Below, piece after piece: positions 34,885 through 43,003 of a stretch of DNA of 50,193 bases. Each line of letters opens with the position of its first letter. The first letter of the stretch is position 1. The notes below the pieces were generated by a model that saw only the letters and a program-made list of their open reading frames with translations, ran no database searches and was not told the origin of the DNA. The stretch lies in assembly GCF_001484965.1 (NCBI RefSeq), contig NZ_LLYY01000032.1, positions 1 through 50,193 of the forward strand. Reading direction: 5' to 3'. Made by a program: the position numbers and the translations under genes. Origin of the DNA: Shouchella shacheensis. GTDB taxonomy: Bacteria > Bacillota > Bacilli > Bacillales > Bacillaceae_D.

Positions 34885-36321
34885 ATGTTAAAACAAGAAA
34901 ATACGCAACGTATCTATATCAATGGGACATGGACAGGTAGCGAACTTGAAGGGATTGTGGTAAAAAATCCGGCGACTCTTGAAGAGATTGCGACGGTTCC
35001 CAAAGCAGGAACAAAAGAAACAAGCAAAGCCATTGAAGCAGCCTCCGAAGCTTTTCGTTCTTGGGCCGCGTTAACAGCTGCTGAACGCGCGCACTATTTG
35101 CATAAACTGTTTGAGCTTATGCAAAGGAATGAGGAAGAGCTAGCGAAAACGATGACGTTAGAAATGGGAAAACCGTTGAATGAGGCAATAGGTGAAATTC
35201 GTTACGCAGCTTCATTCATTGAGTGGTATGCAGAAGAAGGAAAGCGGATTTATGGCCAGACCATTCCTGCCGCTCGTTCGAACCAAAGAATGATGGTCCT
35301 CAAACAGCCAATCGGCGTGGTAGCTGCCATTACGCCATGGAATTTCCCAGCCGCTATGATCACAAGAAAGCTAGGACCTGCGTTAGCATCGGGATGTACG
35401 ATTGTGATTAAACCAGCGAGTGCGACGCCTTTAACGGCTATTAAGATTGTCGAGTTGTGTGAAGGAGCAGGGATTCCTAAAGGAGTCGTCAACCTCGTGA
35501 CCGGAAAGGCATCTGAGATTAGTGCAGAGGTCATGCGGAATCCTTTGGTCAAGAAAGTGACGTTTACAGGTTCCACTGAAGTTGGAAAACAGTTAATGGA
35601 GCAGGCTGCACAAAATGTGACAAAGCTTTCCCTTGAACTTGGGGGACATGCACCGTTTATCGTGTTAAATGATGCAGACGTCGATAAGGCCGTACAAGGA
35701 GCGATCGCCTCCAAATTTCGAAACGCGGGTCAAACATGTATCTGTGCGAACCGATTTTATGTACAGAATGAGATCTATGAGCCATTTGTCGAAAAGTTCG
35801 CTGAAGCCGCTTCCAAATTAAAAGTCGGCAATGGATTAACTGAGGACACGGACATTGGGCCTCTCATTAACGAAGAGGGCTACAAGAAAGTGGAAGAGCA
35901 TGTCGCGGATGCTCTCTCGAAGGGGGCGAGGATCGCAACCGGAGGGGAGGGAGACATTCAACAAGGTCATTACTACAAACCAACCGTTCTGAAAGATGTG
36001 CAAAACAATATGGTCATTATGAAGGACGAAACCTTTGGCCCAGTGGCTCCCGTCCAACGTTTTCATTCTGTCGAAGAAGCTGTACATTTGGCCAATGATA
36101 TAGAACTAGGTCTTGCCGCGTATGTGTATACAGAAAACCTTTCCAACGGCGTTCAAGTCGCTGAAGGATTAGAGTATGGCATTATCGGTTGGAACGATGG
36201 CGTACCATCCGCTGCCCAAGCGCCGTTTGGAGGAGTCAAAGAGAGCGGTCTTGGACGCGAAGGTGGGCACCAGGGCATCGAAGAATATCTTGAGATCAAA
36301 TACATTTCCATCGGTTTGTAA
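34885..36321 (+). CDS. GabD-like (succinate-semialdehyde type) aldehyde dehydrogenase
   Basis: This 478-residue NAD(P) aldehyde dehydrogenase has VVAAITPWNFPAAMITRKLG, the cofactor loop KVTFTGSTEVGK, the general base in LSLELGGHAPF, the catalytic cysteine in GQTCICANRF, and PFGGVKESGLGREGG at the end. It is of the non-acylating succinate-semialdehyde dehydrogenase type. It is clearly unlike IolA/MmsA (compare the mmsA gene in this window). The substrate may be a four-carbon hydroxy-aldehyde acid such as malate semialdehyde, made by the transketolase from 2-deoxy-5-keto-gluconate (inference). ATG 34885 follows AAGGAG with 8 bp spacing. It starts 12 bp after the iolE stop. Confidence 0.87.
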   Translation: MLKQENTQRIYINGTWTGSELEGIVVKNPATLEEIATVPKAGTKETSKAIEAASEAFRSWAALTAAERAHYLHKLFELMQRNEEELAKTMTLEMGKPLNEAIGEIRYAASFIEWYAEEGKRIYGQTIPAARSNQRMMVLKQPIGVVAAITPWNFPAAMITRKLGPALASGCTIVIKPASATPLTAIKIVELCEGAGIPKGVVNLVTGKASEISAEVMRNPLVKKVTFTGSTEVGKQLMEQAAQNVTKLSLELGGHAPFIVLNDADVDKAVQGAIASKFRNAGQTCICANRFYVQNEIYEPFVEKFAEAASKLKVGNGLTEDTDIGPLINEEGYKKVEEHVADALSKGARIATGGEGDIQQGHYYKPTVLKDVQNNMVIMKDETFGPVAPVQRFHSVEEAVHLANDIELGLAAYVYTENLSNGVQVAEGLEYGIIGWNDGVPSAAQAPFGGVKESGLGREGGHQGIEEYLEIKYISIGL

Positions 36322-36386
36322 TGGATGAATAAGGAGGGAGTCTCCCTCTTCTCTCATCGACTCAAAGCGAAATCGAGGTGTTTACT

Positions 36387-37586
36387 ATGCGCGACGGACA
36401 TTGTCTCATTGCTCAATCCGGAGGTCCTACGGCTGTGATTAATAATTCGCTCTACGGCATCATTGAGGAAGCGATCTATACCAAATCGATCAAGAGCGTT
36501 TTTGGAGCAGTGTACGGGATTCAGGGATTGCTCCAAAACGAGTACGTTCCCCTCCATACTCTATCAAAAGAGAAACGGAATGCCCTTCGTTATGCGCCGG
36601 GGGCAGCGTTAGGAACATGGCGATATAAAGTAAGAGACCAAGATATTTCAACAATGGTCTCAAACATGATGGAAAATGAAATTCGATACTTTTTCTACAT
36701 AGGCGGGAACGGATCTATGTTTGTGGCGAATTGCATTTACGAAGAATCGTTAAGGCGGGGCTATGATTTGACGGTCATTGGCGTGCCTAAATCGATCGAT
36801 AATGATGTCATGCATACAGACCATTGCCCCGGATTTGGCAGTGCGGCGAAATTTCTGGCGACCTCAGTTGTAGACATGCATATGGATGTACGCAGCATGG
36901 CGAATAGCAATCGCATTACGCTTCTTGAAACCATGGGGCGTGATACCGGATGGTTGGCAGCTTCCTGCTCGCTGGTTAAAAATGTGAATCAGGGTTTACC
37001 GACCCTTGTATTCATCCCGGAAGCAGCTTTTTCCAGAGAGCATTTTTTAAAGAAAGTCAAAGAGGCATATGACGACAATGGATACTGCATTGCGGTGATT
37101 TCAGAAGGCATTAAAGATTCATCCGGACATTTGCTATCGGAAAATAGGGCGAAAGGCGACTCAGTGGGTCGTCCTCAATTAGGCGGGGTTTCTTCGTATT
37201 TAAGCGAGCTGATTGAGAAGGAAACCAACCTAAAGGCAAGGTACGTCGTCCCAAGTATCTGGCAAAGAAGCAGCATGGGGATCTCTTCTGACACAGACAC
37301 AAAAGAAGCCTTGGGCGTTGGAAAGCATGCCGTTCGACAAGCAGTCGAAGGAAAGAACGGAATAATGACAACGCTCTTACGAAAGAACGATCGGCCTTAT
37401 GAGGTTACGTACAGCAGTGTTCCTTTAAGGGATGTAGCCGGAGGAGAAAAGGCGGTTCCTGTTGAGTGGTATGACTACGACCGTTGCGATATGAGGGAGC
37501 CCTTTCAATCGTATGGCTTGCCATTGATACAAGGAGAAAACAGCGTTCCTATGCAAGGTGGGCTGCCAGTTTACCAGACTTTATAA
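36387..37586 (+). CDS. 6-phosphofructokinase-family kinase
   Basis: This 399-residue PfkA-superfamily protein starts LIAQSGGPTAVINNSLYG. The donor-site motifs are YIGGNGSMFVAN and VIGVPKSIDNDV. Typical ATP enzymes have GGDGS and PGTIDND; pyrophosphate enzymes have GGDD and PKTIDND. The mixed G plus K pair leaves the phosphoryl donor open, and asparagine replaces the usual aspartate. ETMGRDTGWLAA and VPSIWQRSS are as in the family. GAGGTG precedes ATG 36387. In this cluster it could phosphorylate fructose 6-phosphate or sedoheptulose 7-phosphate made by the transketolase, or the keto-acid in place of IolC. None is proven. Confidence 0.8.
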   Translation: MRDGHCLIAQSGGPTAVINNSLYGIIEEAIYTKSIKSVFGAVYGIQGLLQNEYVPLHTLSKEKRNALRYAPGAALGTWRYKVRDQDISTMVSNMMENEIRYFFYIGGNGSMFVANCIYEESLRRGYDLTVIGVPKSIDNDVMHTDHCPGFGSAAKFLATSVVDMHMDVRSMANSNRITLLETMGRDTGWLAASCSLVKNVNQGLPTLVFIPEAAFSREHFLKKVKEAYDDNGYCIAVISEGIKDSSGHLLSENRAKGDSVGRPQLGGVSSYLSELIEKETNLKARYVVPSIWQRSSMGISSDTDTKEALGVGKHAVRQAVEGKNGIMTTLLRKNDRPYEVTYSSVPLRDVAGGEKAVPVEWYDYDRCDMREPFQSYGLPLIQGENSVPMQGGLPVYQTL

Positions 37587-37653
37587 AGGATAAGACGCAT
37601 GATCGATGAGATGTCTTGGATTGGATTGTATCTAAAAAGTGGGAGTGATTGCT

Positions 37654-38478
37654 ATGTTTGGTAAGGTGAGAATCGGAATTTGCCACTGGTCTTTACCTGT
37701 AGAAGGACCTGCTGCTTGTGAATTAGCAGCTGAGCTAGGGTTTGAAGGGATACAATTGGATATTGGTCAGGCTGAAAAAGGGTTCCCTTTAGCTTTGCCC
37801 TATGTCCAAGAAATGTACAGGAACTATGCTAAACAAGCGGGAATTGAATTCCCCTCCATCGCGGTAAGAGAATTTGATCATTATGGAATGACACGAAAAA
37901 ACGGAACCGTAGAAAAGCAAATCGTTTTTGGGGCAATTGAGAAAGCCGTATCTATCGCAGTAGCTATGAATATTCCTATCATCATGCTGCCAAGTTTTGA
38001 GGATGGGACCATTAAAACCGAGGAAGATTTTCAAAATGTGGCGGATTGCTTGCGCTACGCTTGCGATCTAGCGTTACCCTCAAACACAACGATCGCCACA
38101 GAAAATCTATTATCGATTCAGGAAATGAAACGGTTGCATGAAGTTGTGGGCCGCGAAAATTTAAAGCTGTATTTTGACACTCAAAACTATCCCTTAAGAA
38201 AAGACTATAATGCGGCTGAAATGGTTGAAGCTTTAGCGCCGCATATATGCGAATTTCACGTAAAAGATGGGAAAGATGGTCATATGAGTGGTGCTCTCCT
38301 TGGAGAAGGAGATTCAGGGTTTAACGAAACCATGGATGCTTTTCGAAAAGTAGGCTATACAGGGTGGATTAACGTGGAGAACTATTATGATCAAAAACCA
38401 CTATCGCAAACAGGAGAGGATCCTCTTGAGCTTGCAAAAAAGGACTTTGCCATTCTAAAAAGCTCACTGAGGATTTAG
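37654..38478 (+). CDS. Sugar phosphate isomerase/epimerase-like TIM barrel (IolH-like)
   Basis: This 274-residue xylose isomerase-like TIM barrel has RIGICHWSLPVEGPAACELA, GFEGIQLDIGQ, TIATENLLSIQEMKR, LYFDTQNYPL and ICEFHVKDGKDGHMSG. The E, D, H and E metal-ligand pattern (ATEN, YFDTQN, EFHVKD, NVENYYD) is complete. Members of this group epimerise or isomerise ketoses. Inosose isomerase (IolI) and IolH are relatives. ATG 37654 follows GGGAGTGA. It is the last gene before operator O3. A possible job is interconversion of inosose isomers or of a transketolase product. Confidence 0.77.
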   Translation: MFGKVRIGICHWSLPVEGPAACELAAELGFEGIQLDIGQAEKGFPLALPYVQEMYRNYAKQAGIEFPSIAVREFDHYGMTRKNGTVEKQIVFGAIEKAVSIAVAMNIPIIMLPSFEDGTIKTEEDFQNVADCLRYACDLALPSNTTIATENLLSIQEMKRLHEVVGRENLKLYFDTQNYPLRKDYNAAEMVEALAPHICEFHVKDGKDGHMSGALLGEGDSGFNETMDAFRKVGYTGWINVENYYDQKPLSQTGEDPLELAKKDFAILKSSLRI

Positions 38479-38524
38479 CAAATTCGGGGTTTCGCGCCTG
38501 AGATTACCTTATCTTTTGTTAAAA

Positions 38525-38538
38525 ATCAACCGGTTACC
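38525..38538. promoter_or_regulatory. LacI-type operator O3 upstream of the sugar porter
   Basis: ATCAACCGGTTACC has the same AACCGGTT core as O1 and O2. It is centred about 32 bp before the porter start codon. A weak -10-like TATCTT lies about 15 bp upstream. Confidence 0.58.
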
Positions 38539-38563
38539 TTAAAAGGAAATAGGAGGGTATGAA

Positions 38564-39970
38564 ATGCAAAACCATAAGCATTCTTATATTATTTCTGTAG
38601 CTTTAGTAGCCTCATTGGGTGGTCTTCTTTTTGGTTATGATACTGCGGTTATAGCAGGTGCTGAACAATCTGTCCAATTGTATCTTGTTGATAGCTTGGG
38701 CCTAGGTTCTCTTGTTCATGGACTGACGGTGTCCAGCGCGTTAGTCGGATGTATTATAGGGGCTCTATTTTCCGGTTTTCTATCCAATAATATAGGGCGT
38801 CGTAATACACTCATCATTGCAGCTATATTATTTGCTGTTTCAGCAGTAGGTTCTGCTTATCCGGAGATGTTTTTCTTTACTGCTGGTGAACCGACGTTAT
38901 CTTTATTAATTACCTTTAATCTTTATCGAATTTTAGGAGGGATTGGCGTTGGTTTGGCTTCAGCCATAGCACCGATATATATTAGTGAAATGAGCCCTCA
39001 ACATATTAGAGGAAGACTAGTGGTGCTGTATAACATGGCCGTCGTATTTGGGCAAACAGTCGTATACATTGTCAATTGGTTAATAGCCTTAGATCGACCT
39101 AGTGCATGGATCAATGAAATTGGATGGAGATATATGTTTGCTTCCGAACTTATCCCAGCAGTCTTATTTTTCCTGTTGCTGTTCTTCATTCCTGAAACGC
39201 CAAGGTATTTAGCCATTAAAAATGATGAAACCAAAGCATTTAAGGTGCTGGAAAAATTGCACGGCTCCAAACAAATTGCAACCAAAACGCTAGAAGATAT
39301 CAAATACACGTTGCGTATTCAAGATGAAAAGTTTAATATCTTCTATTACGGCAAAAAGGTGTTAATTGTAGGGATAATGATTGCTGTGCTCCAGCAATTT
39401 ATTGGAATCAATATTATACTCTACTATGCTCCACGTATTTTTGAAAGTCTTGGTGCAGGCCAATCAGCCTCTATGCTTCAAACGGTACTTGTGGGTGTCA
39501 TAGGCGTTACGGTTTCATTGATGGCTATACGTCTAGTAGATAGGTCTGGCAGAAAATTTTTATTGCTTTTAGGTTCTGCAGGTTGTGCGATTTGTCTACT
39601 CGCAGTAGCTATGCTTTTCTTTGCAGGCATTTATGGCATCAGCACATTAATTTTCATTTTAGGATTTGTTGCGATATTCCAAATGACCTGGGGGCCTGTG
39701 GCGTGGGTCATGCTCTCAGAAATGTTTCCTAATAAAATCAGAGGCCAAGCCATTTCTATTGCTCTTACGCTGCACTGGGGAGCGAATTTAACAGCGTCTT
39801 CCACGTTCCCGCCTTTAAATGAAGCATTCGGAGCCGGGACATTTCTTATTTATGGAACGATTAGCGTCCTTGCCTTTTTCTTCATTTGGAAGTTTGTTCC
39901 TGAAACTAAAAATAAGTCTTTGGAAGAATTAGAGAAAATATGGTTGAATGAGAGGTCTGATTCAGCATAA
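38564..39970 (+). CDS. MFS sugar:proton symporter, XylE/IolT-like
   Basis: This 468-residue sugar porter has 12 predicted membrane helices. Family signatures are GGLLFGYDTAVIAGAE, IGRRNTLI, the long extracellular loop then YRILGGIGVGLASAIAPIYI, PETPRYL, QQFIGINIILYYAP and the C-terminal PETKNKSLEELEKIW. The long first external loop and WRYMFASELIPA favour the XylE side of the family, which also holds inositol porters. It is the likely uptake system for the cluster's substrate. AGGAGGG precedes the ATG. Operator O3 just upstream places it in the LacI regulon. Confidence 0.88.
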   Translation: MQNHKHSYIISVALVASLGGLLFGYDTAVIAGAEQSVQLYLVDSLGLGSLVHGLTVSSALVGCIIGALFSGFLSNNIGRRNTLIIAAILFAVSAVGSAYPEMFFFTAGEPTLSLLITFNLYRILGGIGVGLASAIAPIYISEMSPQHIRGRLVVLYNMAVVFGQTVVYIVNWLIALDRPSAWINEIGWRYMFASELIPAVLFFLLLFFIPETPRYLAIKNDETKAFKVLEKLHGSKQIATKTLEDIKYTLRIQDEKFNIFYYGKKVLIVGIMIAVLQQFIGINIILYYAPRIFESLGAGQSASMLQTVLVGVIGVTVSLMAIRLVDRSGRKFLLLLGSAGCAICLLAVAMLFFAGIYGISTLIFILGFVAIFQMTWGPVAWVMLSEMFPNKIRGQAISIALTLHWGANLTASSTFPPLNEAFGAGTFLIYGTISVLAFFFIWKFVPETKNKSLEELEKIWLNERSDSA

Positions 39971-40166
39971 CGAAAAAGTGTTGTCCCCGGCCACGTTTGA
40001 TGTCGAATCATTTGTCACGGGGTTCCTACGAATCGTTACCTTCACTGCCAATTCGAATTCTAGGGTATCTAGTCATTGAAAGTGCTTAAAAACTAGGGGA
40101 AGGAGAGTTAGTTAAGGAGCGTATTGATTCAGGTGTAAGTTGGGCCAAATTTATAGACGTTCACAG

Positions 40167-40195
40167 TTGATTAAATAGGAGAGAACGGTTACACT
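40167..40195 (+). promoter_or_regulatory. Promoter upstream of the EamA gene
   Basis: TTGATT (40167-40172) and TACACT (40190-40195) have a 17-bp spacer. Transcription would start at about 40202, inside operator O4. Confidence 0.5.
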
Positions 40196-40201
40196 TGAAA
40201 G

Positions 40202-40215
40202 GTAACCGGTTAACC
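40202..40215. promoter_or_regulatory. LacI-type operator O4
   Basis: GGTAACCGGTTAACC (40201-40215) is the most symmetric copy of the AACCGGTT palindrome. It sits on the predicted start point. A degenerate AACGGTTA precedes it at 40184. Confidence 0.6.
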
Positions 40216-40249
40216 TTTATTTGGTTGCCATTGTTACAGCCTTCTGACA

Positions 40250-40289
40250 GAAAAACCCGCAGTCTGCGTCCAATTGACTGTGGGTTTTT
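40250..40289 (+). terminator. Intrinsic terminator between operator O4 and the EamA gene
   Basis: AAAAACCCGCAGTC pairs with GACTGTGGGTTTTT (one mismatch) around an 11-nt loop, ending in T5. It lies downstream of the O4 promoter and 48 bp upstream of the EamA start codon. It could therefore be a leader attenuator. It could also stop read-through from the sugar porter gene, which ends 280 bp before. No gene lies in 39971-40336. Confidence 0.65.
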
Positions 40290-40336
40290 CAGTTGATGAG
40301 GATCATGAATGTAATCCAGGGATGTGAGAGGGAACA

Positions 40337-41248
40337 ATGTGGTTTGTTTTTGCTTTAGCAGCTGCTTGCTGTTTTGGGTTAAGAGGAATTTTGTATCAAT
40401 GGACATCTCAAAAGCCCATTGATCGAAATCTTTTGCTTTTTGGAGTGTACGTTTCGGGAACGACAATAGCGATAACTGGGAACTTATTTGCTCAACAACA
40501 GTGGTCCGATGGGGCATGGTACGGGATCTTAATGGGTATATTCTCTTTTCTCGCCAATGCGTCGATGTATAGAGGGTATGCGGTTGGAAGACCTTCCGTT
40601 ATCGCTTTATTTTCAGGACTTCCCCCTTTTGTCGTTGTTGTTGTCGCCTATATTGCTTGGGGAGAGGTATTAACAACCTGGCAATTATTTGCGTTTTTGA
40701 TCATGATTTTGGGGCTACTATGTATAAAGTATTCACATGATTTAAAAACGGGCGGATTAAAAGGGATTCAGTGGGGAATCATGACCATGCTCTTTTTTGG
40801 TTTGACCGATGTCTCTGTGAAACAGTCCACTCTTGCCGGAGCAGCAACTTTGCCGGCCCTTATTGTCATGTTTGCTACAGGAAGTTTGTGTTTTGGATTT
40901 GCATGGATGCTTAGCAATCTAAACAAAAAGCGGGCGGTTAGAACAGCTCATGGAGAACAGGCTGCTGCCGAAGATGGCCACGTTTGTCATACGGACCCCA
41001 ACTGGTCGCTGCAAAGAACTTTTGGATGGGGAATGATCGTAGGGATCACCAATGTAGCTGGAATGATGTTTGTACTTCCGGCCTTTCGAGAAGGCACTAC
41101 AGGAATTGTTTCAGCAATCAGCGCGATGAATGTTGTGATTATCATTTTGTATGCGCGCTTTTTCTTAAAAGAGGAATTAGCCAAAAACGAAGTGATGGGC
41201 CTTGCATTAGCGTTCCTGGGGATTATTGTGCTTCGTTTGAACGCTTAG
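40337..41248 (+). CDS. EamA/DMT-family transporter
   Basis: This 303-residue membrane protein has about ten helices in two EamA repeats. The first repeat spans about residues 1-135 (FGLRGILYQW, YRGYAVGRPSVIALFSGLPP, WGEVLTTWQ). The second runs to the end (GLTDVSVKQSTLAG, MMFVLPAFREGTTGIVSAIS, FFLKEELAKNEVMGLALAFL). A hydrophilic loop of about 40 residues links them. Drug/metabolite transporters move diverse small solutes; import of a sugar or export of an intermediate is possible here. GAGAGGGA precedes the ATG. Operator O4 puts it under the same LacI regulator. Confidence 0.82.
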   Translation: MWFVFALAAACCFGLRGILYQWTSQKPIDRNLLLFGVYVSGTTIAITGNLFAQQQWSDGAWYGILMGIFSFLANASMYRGYAVGRPSVIALFSGLPPFVVVVVAYIAWGEVLTTWQLFAFLIMILGLLCIKYSHDLKTGGLKGIQWGIMTMLFFGLTDVSVKQSTLAGAATLPALIVMFATGSLCFGFAWMLSNLNKKRAVRTAHGEQAAAEDGHVCHTDPNWSLQRTFGWGMIVGITNVAGMMFVLPAFREGTTGIVSAISAMNVVIIILYARFFLKEELAKNEVMGLALAFLGIIVLRLNA

Positions 41249-41299
41249 GTTTTTAATAGATGCTCAAGCCTCCGCTGCTGCGCGTAGCCTCCAAATAAC

Positions 41300-41527
41300 C
41301 TCCTTAAGTAGGCTCCTTGGGAGTACGCCAAGCATTTGGTTGGCTATAATTAGCTTAAGGAGTGTTTGTTGTCCGTTCCAGAGGCGATGTGTACATGGAA
41401 GTACCCCTAGATCCAATCTTTTCGTAGGGAGGCTGGATCATACTCCTAAGCCCTCGAATCAAGTTCTCCCAAAAAGACTTTTCTTATCTGGTTCGTTGGA
41501 GAGCAGGAGAACAAATCTCTTGCTTTT
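41300..41527 (+). ncRNA. Candidate structured RNA ending in an intrinsic terminator
   Basis: CTCCTTAAG (41300-41308) pairs with CTTAAGGAG (41354-41362). Between them lie two small hairpins, CTCC-TTG-GGAG and GCCAA-GCATTTG-GTTGGC, giving a three-way junction. Further on, GATCCA pairs with TGGATC inside a larger stem. At 41502-41527 AGCAGGAGA/TCTCTTGCT followed by T6 is a good terminator. There is no open frame of interest and no clear promoter. It could be an untranslated RNA, a leader remnant or an element end. I cannot match it to a known RNA family. Confidence 0.35.
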
Positions 41528-41557
41528 TTAAATTCGCAGTGATATGCTTCTAACAAC

Positions 41558-41586
41558 TTAGCAATCCCTTATACACTTGATACAAT
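41558..41586 (+). promoter_or_regulatory. Promoter of the riboflavin operon
   Basis: TTAGCA (41558-41563) and TACAAT (41581-41586) have a 17-bp spacer, about 30 bp before the FMN riboswitch. Confidence 0.55.
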
Positions 41587-41616
41587 TCAGTACCACAACT
41601 TCATAAGCGTTTTTAA

Positions 41617-41757
41617 CTTCGGGGCGGGGCGAAAATCCCCACCGGCGGTGATGAGGCAAGGCCTCTTAGTCCGTGACCCGGTTTGCTTTTTGCAAAGCGG
41701 TGGATCTGGTGCAACTCCAGAGCCGACAGTGATAGTCTGGATGGGAGAAGTTAGAGT
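41617..41757 (+). ncRNA. FMN riboswitch (RFN element)
   Basis: The conserved RFN blocks are present in order: GGGGCGGGGCGAAAATCCCC, ACCGGCGGTGATG, AGTCCGTGACCCG, GGATCTGGTGCAACTCCAGA, GCCGACAGTGATAGTCTGGA and GGGAGAAG. When FMN is bound the downstream terminator at 41862-41893 should form and stop transcription of the rib genes. Confidence 0.95.
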
Positions 41758-41861
41758 GAGAGCTGCGCGAAAAGACCATGTTGGTCTGGTTTATTTGCCG
41801 TGCTATGCTTTCATATCGTATCACGTTTAGGTGCTGCGTTTATTTCCTATTTGATTACAAC

Positions 41862-41893
41862 CCCTCGAAGTGTGAATGCTTCGAGGGTTTTTT
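41862..41893 (+). terminator. Riboswitch-controlled terminator
   Basis: CCCTCGAAG and CTTCGAGGG form a perfect 9-bp stem followed by T6, about 100 nt after the FMN aptamer and 20 bp before ribD. It is the expression platform of the riboswitch. Confidence 0.85.
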
Positions 41894-41914
41894 GCGTGAA
41901 AAGGAGCGTTCTTT

Positions 41915-43003
41915 ATGAATGACCGTTGGTATATGGAACAGGCGCTACAGCATGCTGCTGCGATGCGGGGGCAAACGTCGCCGAACCCGATGGTAGGAGC
42001 GGTCATTGTGAAAGATGGACGCATTGTTGGGACGGGGGCTCATTTAAAAGCTGGGACTGCACACGCGGAAGTGCATGCGCTCCGTATGGCTGGTGCTGAT
42101 GCGAAGGGGGCGACGATGTATGTCACGCTCGAGCCATGCAGTCATTACGGCAAAACCCCGCCCTGTGCGGATGCCATTGTTGACGCGGAACTCGCCCGTG
42201 TGGTAGTCGCCACCACCGATCCCAACCCGAAAGTCGCTGGGGCGGGGATCGCTAAAATAGAGAGAGCAGGGATTTTGGTCGAGCTCGGTGTGTGCAAGAA
42301 AGAAGCCGCCAAATTAAACGAAGCCTTCTTTCATTTTGTGGAAACCAAGAGACCTTACGTAACGCTGAAAACCGCTTCGACGCTTGACGGAAAAACAGCA
42401 ACCATCAGCGGCGAAAGCCAGTGGATTACCGGGAATGCGGCTCGGGAAGATGTGCATGAGTCGAGACATCTTCATGATGCGATTCTCGTTGGTATCGGAA
42501 CAGTGCTTGCGGATCATCCATCGTTAACGACTAGACTTCCTCAAGGAGGGCGGAATCCAGTTCGAGTTGTGTTGGACCGTCGCTTGCGTCTGCCTGAGGA
42601 TGCCAAGCTAGTGACGGACCAAGAGGCGGAGACATGGGTGTTTACCGAAGCAAGCGCTGATTCAGAGAAAGCGCGTGTGCTTGGAAGCAAAAATGTTCGC
42701 GTCGTCCCCCTTGAACAGCTAACGATTGAGGCAGTACTCGCCGAACTTGGCCGCGCCGACATCATGACGTTGTATGTGGAAGGAGGGGCCACCGTAAGCG
42801 GCGCGTTTGTGGAGGCGGACGCGGTCGATCGCTACATTGCCTACACAGCCCCTAAATTAGTAGGAGGAAGCGCCGCACCGACGACGGTGGGTGGAAGCGG
42901 GATTGCTTCCTTGAACGAAGCGCGTCAATTCGAAGTCGAGGATGTGCGTATGGTCGGGGCGGATGTTCGCCTGATTGCGCGCAGGAAAAGGGAGGAACAC
43001 TAA
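41915..43003 (+). CDS. ribD: Bifunctional pyrimidine deaminase/reductase RibD
   Basis: This 362-residue enzyme catalyses the second and third steps of riboflavin synthesis. The N-terminal zinc deaminase has AHAEVHALRMAG and VTLEPCSHYGKTPPCADAI. The C-terminal reductase has TLKTASTLDGKTAT, SQWITG, RHLHDAILVGIGTVLADHPS and YVEGGATVSGAFV. Length is as expected. AAAAGGAGCG precedes the ATG. It is the first gene of the operon; its stop overlaps the ribE start by one base. Confidence 0.95.
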   Translation: MNDRWYMEQALQHAAAMRGQTSPNPMVGAVIVKDGRIVGTGAHLKAGTAHAEVHALRMAGADAKGATMYVTLEPCSHYGKTPPCADAIVDAELARVVVATTDPNPKVAGAGIAKIERAGILVELGVCKKEAAKLNEAFFHFVETKRPYVTLKTASTLDGKTATISGESQWITGNAAREDVHESRHLHDAILVGIGTVLADHPSLTTRLPQGGRNPVRVVLDRRLRLPEDAKLVTDQEAETWVFTEASADSEKARVLGSKNVRVVPLEQLTIEAVLAELGRADIMTLYVEGGATVSGAFVEADAVDRYIAYTAPKLVGGSAAPTTVGGSGIASLNEARQFEVEDVRMVGADVRLIARRKREEH

